In this document: in pieces, positions 36,170 to 45,069 of the stretch
Layout of the letters: each line of letters begins with the position of its first letter
Position numbering within the stretch: position 1 is the stretch's first letter
NCBI RefSeq assembly: GCF_020037125.1
Contig: NZ_JAIQDG010000023.1
Coordinates: 122,322-186,321 of the forward strand
Length of the DNA stretch: 64,000 bases
Direction: 5' to 3'
Source: Myxococcus sp. RHSTA-1-4
GTDB taxonomy: Bacteria; Myxococcota; Myxococcia; Myxococcales; Myxococcaceae
The notes under the pieces: model-generated
What the model saw: the letters and a program-made list of their open reading frames with translations, nothing else
Database searches by the model: none
Told to the model about the DNA's origin: nothing
Position numbers and translations under genes: made by a program

Positions 36170-37831
36170 ATGGCCAGGCGGGTATTGGAATCGAAGCTGC
36201 GGACGTGGCGGCGCGTGGTGGGGCTCGGGCTCTGCGTGGGGGGGGCGTGCTCCGCGATGGCGGCTCCCGCGCTGGGGCAGAAGGAGCGGGACGCGCTGCT
36301 GCGGCAACATGAGGCCTGGGTGGAGCGCGCCAAGGTGCTGGGCGAGGTGGCCGCGGAGGGCGGGGCAACGCTCCGGGAGCAGCGCGCGAGGTGCTGGGGG
36401 ATTGGCACCGAGCTTCCCGATACGCTGACGCAAGACATCGCCTCGAACCAGGTGGCCCTTGAGGGGGGCGTCACGCGGCTGCGGCAGGTGCTGGAGGTCA
36501 CAGCCGCGTCCGTGTCCAAGGATGGAGCCCGCACCTCCGCGGCATCTGGCGCGCCCGCGACGACGCCCGGGGAAGAGGTCTCCAGCGCGCAGCAGCGGGC
36601 GGAGTTGCTCCAGGCCCTCGAGATGCTGGAGCGCCAGCAGCTCATCCTGGAAGCGGAGGTGTTGCAGCCACGCAACCCCACGTCCGCGCTCGTGGCCGAG
36701 GTCATCCGCGACAGGGAGCGTCGCAAGCTCTGCGTGAAATGGATGGAGGGGTGGAATGACAGGCTCGCCAGCGTCGCGAAGCACCCTGGCAAGACAGCCT
36801 CCCTCACGGCGCAGGTGGACGAGCGAATCCGCTGGAACTTCCTCGACCGCGCCGCGGATGGGGATGTCTTCAACAGCAACAACTCCGGCCTGCCCAGCGT
36901 CATGACCGACGAGGCGGGGGTGACCGAGCGGCTGGGCGGACCGGACACGGTCGCGGCCTCGCTGGCCTGGGGACTGGCCTCCACGGAGGAGGACTCCTGG
37001 CTCCAGGGCATCATCACCTTCAATCCGAACTTCCCGCTCCGGGAGAAGCCTCCTCCCGAACCTCGTGACGAAATCAATCTCTGGCTGCCCATCCTGCGGC
37101 TCCAGGTCCCGCTCACCACCACCCCGTCGGATGACCCGCCCCCTGCCGCGGGGGAGCCCGCGGGACGTCTCCGGCGTTATGCCCTCACGCTCGGGTATGA
37201 CTTCCGGGACTTCAGGGACCCCCGCTACTGGAAGCGTCTGGAGTGCATGGGCGCGGTGGAGGCCCTCGTTCCGTGGCTGGGGCCCCCGTTGCAGGGCTCC
37301 GTCTCCTCGGTCGCCGCGCGGCGGAGGTCCTTCTATGCGAGCTGCGTGGAGGAGGGGGCCGACGCCCTGCGCATGGGCATTCGAGGCAGCGCCCAGTTGC
37401 TGACCGTGGAGGCACCGGGAGGAGACGCGGTGCGCGCCGGGCCGGCGGCGCTCGGCTTCATCGTCGAGCCGAACCGGTACCTCGCCGGACAGCTCACCTG
37501 GAGGCGGGTGTTCTGGCCACGGGCCCACCATGAGTACGTGCTCTCGGCGCACCTGGGCACGGGACTGCCCCGGCCGGTCTTCGGTACGGACAGTCTCGTG
37601 CGCCTGGGGCTCGACGGCAGCCTGAGCTTCAGCGACAGACGGCACGAGGAGCATGGCGCCCAGTGGTTCGTGGCCCCGTCGCTGCTCGTGCGCGTGACGC
37701 GCTACCTCTTCGTGACTGTATCCACGGGCTACCTGCGCGGCTTCAGCGAGTCCGGGATGAGGACGAACCTCGGGCTGACGCTGGATGCGGACCCTGCCCT
37801 GACCTACCGCGTTCCCCCGCCCTCCCCCTGA
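36170..37831 (+). CDS. Secreted hypothetical protein, possible outer-membrane protein
   Basis: A 553-residue protein with a signal peptide (VVGLGLCVGGACSAMAAPALG). The first 200 residues of the mature part are helical and may form coiled coil (QQRAELLQALEMLERQQLIL); the C-terminal 250 residues show alternating amphipathic strands (YALTLGYDFRDF, YLAGQLTWRRVFW, HEYVLSAHLGTGL, YLFVTVSTGYLRGF), as in beta-barrels. No family recognised. ATG at 36170 follows CGGAGAGGG. First of three same-direction genes with gaps of about 32-34 bases, all exported; function unknown. Confidence 0.75.
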   Translation: MARRVLESKLRTWRRVVGLGLCVGGACSAMAAPALGQKERDALLRQHEAWVERAKVLGEVAAEGGATLREQRARCWGIGTELPDTLTQDIASNQVALEGGVTRLRQVLEVTAASVSKDGARTSAASGAPATTPGEEVSSAQQRAELLQALEMLERQQLILEAEVLQPRNPTSALVAEVIRDRERRKLCVKWMEGWNDRLASVAKHPGKTASLTAQVDERIRWNFLDRAADGDVFNSNNSGLPSVMTDEAGVTERLGGPDTVAASLAWGLASTEEDSWLQGIITFNPNFPLREKPPPEPRDEINLWLPILRLQVPLTTTPSDDPPPAAGEPAGRLRRYALTLGYDFRDFRDPRYWKRLECMGAVEALVPWLGPPLQGSVSSVAARRRSFYASCVEEGADALRMGIRGSAQLLTVEAPGGDAVRAGPAALGFIVEPNRYLAGQLTWRRVFWPRAHHEYVLSAHLGTGLPRPVFGTDSLVRLGLDGSLSFSDRRHEEHGAQWFVAPSLLVRVTRYLFVTVSTGYLRGFSESGMRTNLGLTLDADPALTYRVPPPSP

Positions 37832-37863
37832 AGACCGCCCGCGTCGCCCGGAGAAACCCTTCC

Positions 37864-38496
37864 ATGTCGAACCCGCGAAATCTCGCATTGGCTCTTGTGT
37901 GCGGCCTCGGCGCGTCGCTGCTGCCCGCCGCCTGTGCCGTGGTGTCCGGACAGGACAACTTCGTCTGTGGCGTCCGGGTCGAGGGGGACGCCGTGGCCCG
38001 CTGTGATGCCCCCAACGAGCGCTGCATCTGCACGGACAATCGCTGCGCCATGCCCGAGCCGGAGGAGTGTCCGGAGTCCGGCTGGCGCTACTCCTTCCCT
38101 GGCGAAGACGCGGGGGACGACGGGCCCGAGTGCGTGTCCCCCGAGGCCGCGAACAACTACGTGCTGGCCAACTCGAGTGAGCCGCTGTGTCCGGGGGAGG
38201 GCGCGGCGGAGCAGGGGTGCGGCGTGCTCGGAGCGGATGGAGAGCCGCTGCGCTGCGGAGGGGCCAATACGTTCTGCCTCTGCTCGGCCCGCCGCTGCGC
38301 CGAGCCCGCGCCGGAGTGTGCCGACGCGGGCCTGGCGGCGCGGTTCGTGACCTCGCGCGAGTGCGTGGGCGAGGTGCCGGACGCGGGGAGCCTGCGCGAG
38401 CGGCCCGACGGCACCTGCTTCGGCGCCCGGGTGGAGGACCTCTTCCCGGATGCGGGCACGAGCCCCGATGCAGGAGTCACCCCGGATGCTGGCTGA
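37864..38496 (+). CDS. Cys-rich secreted protein, probable lipoprotein
   Basis: A 210-residue protein with a signal ending LLPAACAVVSG; the Cys may be lipidated though -3 is Pro. The mature part has about 16 Cys arranged in paired repeats (CICTDNRCAMPEPEEC; FCLCSARRCAEPAPEC), indicating two related disulfide-rich modules, and ends in a DAGTSPDAGVTPDAG linker-like tail. No family recognised. It lies 32 bases after the previous gene and 34 before the next, all in one direction. Surface location is inferred. Confidence 0.75.
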   Translation: MSNPRNLALALVCGLGASLLPAACAVVSGQDNFVCGVRVEGDAVARCDAPNERCICTDNRCAMPEPEECPESGWRYSFPGEDAGDDGPECVSPEAANNYVLANSSEPLCPGEGAAEQGCGVLGADGEPLRCGGANTFCLCSARRCAEPAPECADAGLAARFVTSRECVGEVPDAGSLRERPDGTCFGARVEDLFPDAGTSPDAGVTPDAG

Positions 38497-38530
38497 AGCC
38501 CACACCCCACGCTCAGGACAGAGACGTCAC

Positions 38531-41329
38531 ATGAAGCCCACGCGTTCGTTCATCCTGGCGGTCCTGCTCCTCGGGGCCACGCATGCCGCGGCGCAGCCGG
38601 ACGCTCCGGCGGAGCTGACCTGGTATTACGAGGAGGCTGGCGCGCCTGCTCAGTACAAGGTTCCGCCGGGGTACTCCGTGTGCAAGGACGGGCATACCGC
38701 CGCCGCCAGAGTGGACGACAAGACATTCACTGTGGCCGCGGCGGGAACTGGGGGCCGGAATCTCAGTGTCGCTGCCGCGGACACCTGCGCGGAGGGGACT
38801 TCGGGGCAGCGCGTCCGGCTCGTTGTCCTGCCAGCCTTCTCCACGGCGGCGGGCTCGGCGCCCACGGACACGTTCATCGAGCCTGACAGCATGGGGCAGC
38901 AGAAGTTCCTGCTCGTCCTCAAGGGAATGTCCATCAAGGACCCGGAGGCGCAGAAGGCCTGGGCACTGCGGCCGCTCAACTTCTCCGCCGGTAAGGGCGC
39001 TTGGACGACCGCCACGGATGGCTCGGTGGCCTATCTTCTCGAGGGGGCGGTGGAGGCGCTTCCCACCGAGCTTCAAGTGAGTCTCACGCCGGCCGGAGCC
39101 CCACCTGGGGTCAAGGTCTTGGATGCCACCAAGGGGCAGTCTCTGGCGCCAACCCAGTTCTCGTTCAGCAAGTGGCGGCTCGTGGATTCAGAACTGAACC
39201 CTGTCATTTCAGCCCCCAATAAGCCCGAGGCCCCCGTAAGTGTGTCATTGATGCTGGTGCGCAGGCAATTGCAGCTTCTGGCCCAGACTGCAACGGCGGC
39301 GGTCAAGACCGCGGTTCCATGTAATGCTGCCGAGTTTACGTGCTTGTACCCACAAGCAGGGGGAGTGGCCCCCATCTCCCTGACCCTGACGCCAACGCAG
39401 CTCTCCAAACCCGTTCGGCTCCTGTTCTCCCTACCGAACGACCGGGTGTATGTGGGGGAGACTCCGCAGACGCATCTGCTCGTAGTCGTGCAGCAGGACG
39501 AGTGCAGCTACGAGGTCACTCCGCTCACGCCGCTTTTGGCTGGCTTTCGCGACACCAAACTCTACCTTCAGATCGTCGGGTACAAGAGCGGCAGCCTCGA
39601 CTACTGGTCATGCCTTGATGCGAAGCAATGGAGACAGTGGAGCGTCCATGTCGAGGGCCTCCAGGTAAGCACGGGGCAGCATCTGAAGCCCTCCTCCTTC
39701 AAGACCGACGAGGGGCAGTCTCTGGCCGAGAGCTGGTCTCCGACAGTCGTGGTTGAGCTTCCCATCTCCAAGGTCGTGGCGGATGCGGGGGGCAAGGCCA
39801 CCCTCCGGCTGGCATATGCCGACGGCACGAACGTGAATCTCCGACAAGGCACCTTCCCCATGCAGCTCGCCGTCAACACGCCACCCGCGTTCGCGGGGCC
39901 AGTGCGAGTCGAAGTCCGGGAGCCCCATGGCAAGCAGGGCAGTTCCAGGTGGCAGGCGTGGGAAGACATCGGGGCGGCGGGCTTCAAGGACCTGGCTGTC
40001 AACCGGAACAACCTCCTCTTCTTCGAGGCCGAGAACCTGAACGTGTGGCGCCTGCGACCCGTGTCGCTCCACATCAATCCGTGCGATGGAGAGGTCTGGC
40101 AGCGCAAGGACAGGGGACACCAGAACGAGGGGCTCCAGGGGAACGACGGTGTCTTCTGCGTGGTTCCCCAGCGAGAGACGGACGACGGCTTTTCCTTCCA
40201 GGCCGTCTACAAACCCCTGGTGAAAGATGTATTGCCAGGGTTGAAGGATCCGCGCTCAGAGACCCTGGAACTCGGCTACCTGGAGCACAAGACGAACCTG
40301 CGCTCCAAACCGCTGCGCAGCGCGCTGGACATCCAGGAACGCGCCTCGGTGCGCTGTGAGAACTCCCGTACCGAAACCGCCGAGCGGTCCGTCACCAGCC
40401 TCGCCCCGGAGTATCAGTCGAACGCCGTCATCGCCTCCGCCTACTCGGGACCGCGAGCCGTGCCCGCCGAGGACCTGGACCACTGCAAGGTCGTCATCTC
40501 CCTGCGGCGCAATGGAATCGGCGAGGCCTCGGACGACAAGGGGCCGCTGGAGCTGAAGACCGAGGCGCTGGAGTTGCTCCAGTCCGTGGGCGAGCAGTCC
40601 CTCACCATCACCGCCGACATCCTCCCGAAGGAGCAGGGGAAGGAGAAGACGAACCTCTTCACGAAGTCCGTCACGCTCCGGAACCGGGACGACCTCGAGG
40701 TGGTGAATGGAACGGTCGAGGTCCCCATCCTCCTGCAGAAGGGAGGCAGCATCCAGCTCGAGGACTACTCGGTCGTCCGTGTCACCGTCGCGCATGCCTC
40801 CGAGGCGGGGTACGTGGTGGGTGACGGCTCGTTCCCGAAGTCCCGGATGGAAGCGGACCTGCGCCGGATGCCCAGCTACTTCGCTGGACGCATCGTCCGG
40901 GGTGTCGGGCCGCGGGCGTTCCTCACCATCGAGATTCCGACCGGTCTCGTGCGCTGGCCGGGGGCGGGTTACGACGCGACCAGCTCGACGTCCTACAGGA
41001 GGCTGGAGGCCGCTGTGTTCGGCATCGGGGCGCTGGCCGTGCTGGAGGTCTACGACTTCGACAACGCGAAGCAGTTCCTCTCGTTCAATCCGCAGCTCCA
41101 CGCGGGCGTGCTGCTGTCCACCGTTCCCCAGGCCGGCATCAAGCCGCCCCAGTTGTCACTGGTGACGGGCATGGCCGTCCGGTTCCCCAGCAGCATCAAG
41201 CTGCCGTCCAGCATCGAGTCCGGTCTCGCCTCGGTCTTCTGGGTGGAGTGGGGGAAGCGGGCACGCGGCGAATGGGAGCCGGCCTTCCTCTTCGGCTTCT
41301 CCGTCAACGTGGGCAGCTTCCCCAACTGA
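38531..41329 (+). CDS. Large secreted hypothetical protein with strand-rich C-terminus
   Basis: A 932-residue protein with a cleavable signal (FILAVLLLGATHAAAQ). The bulk is strand-rich and Ig-like or beta-sandwich in character; the last 150 residues (FLTIEIPTGLVRWPG ... FLFGFSVNVGSFPN) look like outer-membrane strands. No family recognised. Base composition is a little lower in G+C and more varied in third positions around 39,150-39,900 than in the flanking genes, hinting at a different history. Last of the three-gene set; a VOC-family gene converges on it. Confidence 0.75.
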   Translation: MKPTRSFILAVLLLGATHAAAQPDAPAELTWYYEEAGAPAQYKVPPGYSVCKDGHTAAARVDDKTFTVAAAGTGGRNLSVAAADTCAEGTSGQRVRLVVLPAFSTAAGSAPTDTFIEPDSMGQQKFLLVLKGMSIKDPEAQKAWALRPLNFSAGKGAWTTATDGSVAYLLEGAVEALPTELQVSLTPAGAPPGVKVLDATKGQSLAPTQFSFSKWRLVDSELNPVISAPNKPEAPVSVSLMLVRRQLQLLAQTATAAVKTAVPCNAAEFTCLYPQAGGVAPISLTLTPTQLSKPVRLLFSLPNDRVYVGETPQTHLLVVVQQDECSYEVTPLTPLLAGFRDTKLYLQIVGYKSGSLDYWSCLDAKQWRQWSVHVEGLQVSTGQHLKPSSFKTDEGQSLAESWSPTVVVELPISKVVADAGGKATLRLAYADGTNVNLRQGTFPMQLAVNTPPAFAGPVRVEVREPHGKQGSSRWQAWEDIGAAGFKDLAVNRNNLLFFEAENLNVWRLRPVSLHINPCDGEVWQRKDRGHQNEGLQGNDGVFCVVPQRETDDGFSFQAVYKPLVKDVLPGLKDPRSETLELGYLEHKTNLRSKPLRSALDIQERASVRCENSRTETAERSVTSLAPEYQSNAVIASAYSGPRAVPAEDLDHCKVVISLRRNGIGEASDDKGPLELKTEALELLQSVGEQSLTITADILPKEQGKEKTNLFTKSVTLRNRDDLEVVNGTVEVPILLQKGGSIQLEDYSVVRVTVAHASEAGYVVGDGSFPKSRMEADLRRMPSYFAGRIVRGVGPRAFLTIEIPTGLVRWPGAGYDATSSTSYRRLEAAVFGIGALAVLEVYDFDNAKQFLSFNPQLHAGVLLSTVPQAGIKPPQLSLVTGMAVRFPSSIKLPSSIESGLASVFWVEWGKRARGEWEPAFLFGFSVNVGSFPN

Positions 41330-41356
41330 CCCGGGAGCCCACGGGGAGGGACGACT

Positions 41357-41731
41357 TCAGCGCTGGCCCCCGGCCGCCTCCTGGAACTCCAGCCGGTTGC
41401 CGAACGGGTCGGCGCCGTGGAACCGGCGCACCTCGGGGACGGAGTCGTCCCACGTCACCGGATGCCCCGCCGCCCGCAGCGCCCCCGCCAGGGCGTCCAG
41501 CGTCGCCACGCGGAAGGCCGGGTGCGCCTTCTTCGCGGGCAGGAAGGGCTCCTCCACGCCGAGGTGCAGCCCGCGCCCATCCGCCAGCTCGAACCAGAGC
41601 CCCCCGCGCTTCGCCAGCTCCGGCGGCTTGGGAACCTCCCGCAGGCCCAGCAGCCCGCCGTAGAAGACCCGCGCCTGGGGCTCCTGGCCCCGGGGCATGG
41701 CGAGCTGAACGTGATCCAGTCCTTGAATCAT
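41357..41731 (-). CDS. VOC (glyoxalase-like) superfamily protein
   Basis: A 124-residue single-module protein: LDHVQLAMPRGQEPQARVFY opening, HLGVEEPF strand and C-terminal DPFGNRLEFQE, the family's metal-site Glu. VOC proteins include glyoxalase I, extradiol dioxygenases and fosfomycin/bleomycin resistance proteins; a dimer would complete the site. Substrate unknown. ATG at 41731 follows GGAGGTAGGAAAG. It is isolated from neighbours in function. Confidence 0.87.
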   Translation of the reverse strand: MIQGLDHVQLAMPRGQEPQARVFYGGLLGLREVPKPPELAKRGGLWFELADGRGLHLGVEEPFLPAKKAHPAFRVATLDALAGALRAAGHPVTWDDSVPEVRRFHGADPFGNRLEFQEAAGGQR

Positions 41732-41977
41732 GGTCTTTCCTACCTCCGAGATGAGGGCGCGTAGGAGTCTGCCCGGACTCCCAGCGCGGCTGAAGGGCCA
41801 CGCCCCGTGACGCCCTCCGTGGCCCTGGGCCCGCGCTTCGTGGGGGGGGGCCAACCACGCGCCCGTCCCGAATCGCCCCGGAAGGCGACTGGCAGGCGAC
41901 TTGAAATGGAGGCCCGTGCTGAATCAGTCTGTCCGCCCGCCGACGCTCTGGCGGAACTCCTCCCACAAGGACGCGCG

Positions 41978-42871
41978 ATGCTCTCCGTCATCCTCGCCGT
42001 GCTCCTGGCGCAGACAGCGCCCGCCAACCCACGCCAGCAGGGTGTGCCCATCGGCAAGGGCAAGACGCTGCCCACCGTCCGTCTCTCCGCCCCTTCCGGC
42101 GGGTGGACGGTGGACCGGATGATGCTCGTCGAGGGCACCGTCAGCGACACCACCATCGACCCGGTGGTGGTCTCCATCAACGGCGACCGCTACCTCATGC
42201 GCACCTACGGCGGGCGCTTCAGCCGCAAGTTCCCCGCCGCCAGCGGGAAGAACATCGTCACGGTGATGGCCACCAACCAGGCCGGCACCGCGCGCGCCCA
42301 GGCCACCAGCTACGCGCAGATTCCGCCCGTCCCCTTCAAGGTCGTCCTCACCAGCGACACCGACGGCGTCTACACCGACCTCCACATCTATGAGCCCACC
42401 GGCTCCAGCGAGGCCGGTGACCAGCTCCAGGTGACGGAGATGGCCCACGTCTACTGGGCCGACACCGCCAGCCCCTCCGGCGGCACCTTCTTCCTCAACG
42501 AGCAGGGCGGTGACTTCGACCAGCCCGCCTACGGCCCCTACCTCTACATCCACCGCGCGCCGCCCAAGGGCGTGTACCTCGTGGCCACCAACTACTGGCC
42601 CAGCGGCGACAAGGCCCACACCGTGGCCACCCTCAACCTCGCCCTCTTCGAGGGCACGCCCCACGAAATCCGCCGCATGGTGCGCATCCCGCTGGCCACC
42701 CCGGGCACCACCCGCGTGCTGGCCTGGGTGAACGTGCTCGGCGACGGGCAGGCCGAGGTGTACGTCCCCGCGCAGGACCCCAAGCCCAAGCACCCGGACT
42801 GGCCCACCAACCTCGCCGAGGCCCTCAAGGAGCTCCAGACCAGCGGCGCCGAAGGCGAGGGCGGTTACTGA
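41978..42871 (+). CDS. DUF2135 (YfaP-like) secreted protein
   Basis: A 297-residue exported protein (signal MLSVILAVLLAQTAPANP). An Ig-like domain (about 30-115) with VDRMMLVEGTVSD precedes the DUF2135 part (about 125-260), which shows VVLTSDTDGVYTDLHIYEP and FDQPAYGPYLYIHRAPPKG, equivalent to the family's D-x-D-L-H-V and G-P-E blocks. First gene of a five-gene operon matching the enterobacterial yfa cluster; the next gene begins 9 bases after its stop. A role beside the alpha-2-macroglobulin in the periplasm is inferred from context. ATG at 41978 follows AAGGA. Confidence 0.82.
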   Translation: MLSVILAVLLAQTAPANPRQQGVPIGKGKTLPTVRLSAPSGGWTVDRMMLVEGTVSDTTIDPVVVSINGDRYLMRTYGGRFSRKFPAASGKNIVTVMATNQAGTARAQATSYAQIPPVPFKVVLTSDTDGVYTDLHIYEPTGSSEAGDQLQVTEMAHVYWADTASPSGGTFFLNEQGGDFDQPAYGPYLYIHRAPPKGVYLVATNYWPSGDKAHTVATLNLALFEGTPHEIRRMVRIPLATPGTTRVLAWVNVLGDGQAEVYVPAQDPKPKHPDWPTNLAEALKELQTSGAEGEGGY

Positions 42872-42880
42872 CCGCATTCC

Positions 42881-43468
42881 ATGCTCGCCCTGTCCCTGCT
42901 CCTGCTTCTGGAGGCGTCCGCACCCGCGGCGCCCGCGCCCGAGTCGCGCGACGTGCTGCTGCGGCGGCAGGTGGCGCAGGTGGCGCTCGCGCAGGTGCGC
43001 AAGCAGGACGCCGCATGGCACCCGGACCAGCGCGACTGCGCGGGCCTCATCCGCTTCGCCTTCCGCACCGCGTACAAGCATGCCGCCCCGGAGCGCCTCA
43101 CCTCACCGCTGTGGAGGGATGAGCGCGGCCGCCCCGCCGACTTCGCGGACGCGGAGATGCTGCTGACCCACAGCTTCCGGCCGCTGGGCCGCGACGACGC
43201 CACGCGTGAGTCGCTGCGCACCGGCGACGTGCTCGCCTTCCGCCAGGAGCACGACTCCGGCCCCGTCTTCCACCTGATGCTGGTGGTGCGCCCGGAGGAC
43301 CGGGCCCACGCGCCCGCTCGCGTCGTCTACCACCCGGGGGAGAAGGGCGCCGCGGTGCGCACCGGGCTCCTCCAGAACCTTGCCACCGAGGCGCCGCTGG
43401 AGTGGCGCCCGGTGCCGAACAACGCCGGCTTCCTCGGCTACTTCCGCTTCAAGGAGTGGATGCCATGA
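42881..43468 (+). CDS. DUF1175 (YfaT-like) secreted protein
   Basis: A 195-residue exported protein. The DUF1175 landmarks are ...QRDCAGLIRFAFR (about residues 45-57), which resembles an NlpC/P60-like Cys segment, then TGDVLAFRQ and FHLMLVVRP with a His, and PEDRAHAPARVVYHPG. A Cys/His peptidase- or amidase-like activity on peptidoglycan is possible but not shown for the family. The stop overlaps the next start (ATGA at 43465), so translation is coupled. Confidence 0.8.
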   Translation: MLALSLLLLLEASAPAAPAPESRDVLLRRQVAQVALAQVRKQDAAWHPDQRDCAGLIRFAFRTAYKHAAPERLTSPLWRDERGRPADFADAEMLLTHSFRPLGRDDATRESLRTGDVLAFRQEHDSGPVFHLMLVVRPEDRAHAPARVVYHPGEKGAAVRTGLLQNLATEAPLEWRPVPNNAGFLGYFRFKEWMP

Positions 43469-45069
43469 CGTCTCCGTCCAGCCCTCCTCCGGGTGCGCCT
43501 CCTCCGGCGGCCCCGCCTCCCCGGCGCGGCCCGCCCAAGGCGATGCTCATCGGCCTCGTCGCCGTCCTCGTTGGTGCCGCCATCGCGGGCGCCTTCGTGC
43601 TCGGCCGCCGCAGCGGGACGTCCGGCGGCTCCGGTGGGGCTCCGCTCGTCACCGGCCCGCGGGAGGGCCCTCCCAGCGCGGGCGCCGAGGTGGAGGGCAT
43701 GCCCGACACGCAGGTGGCCACCATGGAGGTGCCCGGCACCGCCGCGCCTCCCGCCATCTGGGTGGACGTGCACCGGCCCGGCAAGGTGCGCGAGGCGATG
43801 GCCGGCAACACCTGGCTGAAGGAGCAGCTCGGCAAGCCGCTGGGCCAGGGTTTCGTGGGTGGATGGGCCGCCTTCTTCGGCTCCACCGGCGAGGACCTGA
43901 AGGGCCAGTTCAAGGGCGCGGTGCTGGACCTGGTCGCCAACCAGCTCCTCGACGCGCCCTTCCGCATGGTGTGGTTCGCCGGTGACGCGCGGGCGAGCAC
44001 CCCCGCCTTCATCATCCCCGCCCCGGGCACCGCCTCCACCTCCGCCTTCGAGGCGCTGGACGGCGTGGCCAACCGCGGCGGCATGTCGGCGTCGAGCTGC
44101 CCGGGCGGCGCCGCCGGCACGTACGAGATGAAGCGCTGGCTGGTGGCGGAGCAGACGCTGTGGGCGGCGCGCACCGAGGACCGCATGGTCCTGGCCCGTC
44201 ACCCGGTGGCGGTGCTCCACGGCCTGTGCGCGGCGCTGCCCGAGCTGAAGGCGGCGGACACCGTGGACGTGGAGCTGGGCTTCGACCCGGACGCGTACGG
44301 CCGCGAGGTGCAGCTCCTGACGCACGTGGTGGGGCTGGCCCCGGGCGCGCGGCTCCAGTTCGGCGTGGAGGGCAACAAGCTGGTGGGCCGTGGCATCGCG
44401 GGCCAGCTCATGGAGGGCCCCGCGCGCCTGGACGCGGCGCCGCTGTCCGACGACCTGCTGAAGCTGGTGCCGGAGGAGACGCCGGTGATGCTGGCCGTGC
44501 AGCTCAAGCTGCCCGAGTCGCTGGGCGAGGACTCGCTGAAGGAGTTCTGGAAGGAGGACGGCGGCAAGGGCCCCACGCGCACGCGGCAGGTGGCGCTGGT
44601 GTGGACGCCGCGCGGTGACTCGGCGCTGCCCATTGAAATGGCGGTGCTCTGGGGCCGCACCGAGGACGAGGCCGCGCTGCGGCAGCTCTTCTCCGGCGGC
44701 TACAACCGGCTGGTGACGGGCACCTTCTGCAACCACGTGGTGATGGCGTCCAACGACGCGGAGCTGGAGCGGCTGCGCAAGGCCTGCGAGGGCAAGACGC
44801 CCAACATGCTCAACGCGGCGGGGCCGGTGGTGGCGGGGCTTCGCGCGCCCACGTCGGTGGCCTTTGGAGTGAACACGGGACGGCTGCTCAGCGGCCTCAC
44901 CATGGACGGCTTCCTGTCCGAGTCCCGCGTGGGGCGCAACGCGCCGATGCCGAAGTCGGTGCCCCCTGAAATCGAAGCGGCGCGGCGCGACCTGGAGTCG
45001 CTGCCGTACCTGGGCCTGCGCGGCACCGTGCAGGGCGATTCGCTGGTTCCTGGAGGTTTCGGGTCATGA
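43465..45069 (+). CDS. DUF2138-like (YfaA-like) membrane-anchored protein
   Basis: A 534-residue protein with a Pro-rich cytoplasmic N-terminus and one transmembrane helix (about residues 27-48: AMLIGLVAVLVGAAIAGAFV), then a large periplasmic region. By position between the DUF1175 and alpha-2-macroglobulin genes, and by segments such as ETPVMLAVQLKLPESLGED, RQVALVWTPRG and FGVNTGRLL, it corresponds to the DUF2138 protein of the yfa cluster. Function unknown. Both ends overlap neighbours by four bases (ATGA), so the operon is translated as a unit. Confidence 0.7.
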   Translation: MTSPSSPPPGAPPPAAPPPRRGPPKAMLIGLVAVLVGAAIAGAFVLGRRSGTSGGSGGAPLVTGPREGPPSAGAEVEGMPDTQVATMEVPGTAAPPAIWVDVHRPGKVREAMAGNTWLKEQLGKPLGQGFVGGWAAFFGSTGEDLKGQFKGAVLDLVANQLLDAPFRMVWFAGDARASTPAFIIPAPGTASTSAFEALDGVANRGGMSASSCPGGAAGTYEMKRWLVAEQTLWAARTEDRMVLARHPVAVLHGLCAALPELKAADTVDVELGFDPDAYGREVQLLTHVVGLAPGARLQFGVEGNKLVGRGIAGQLMEGPARLDAAPLSDDLLKLVPEETPVMLAVQLKLPESLGEDSLKEFWKEDGGKGPTRTRQVALVWTPRGDSALPIEMAVLWGRTEDEAALRQLFSGGYNRLVTGTFCNHVVMASNDAELERLRKACEGKTPNMLNAAGPVVAGLRAPTSVAFGVNTGRLLSGLTMDGFLSESRVGRNAPMPKSVPPEIEAARRDLESLPYLGLRGTVQGDSLVPGGFGS

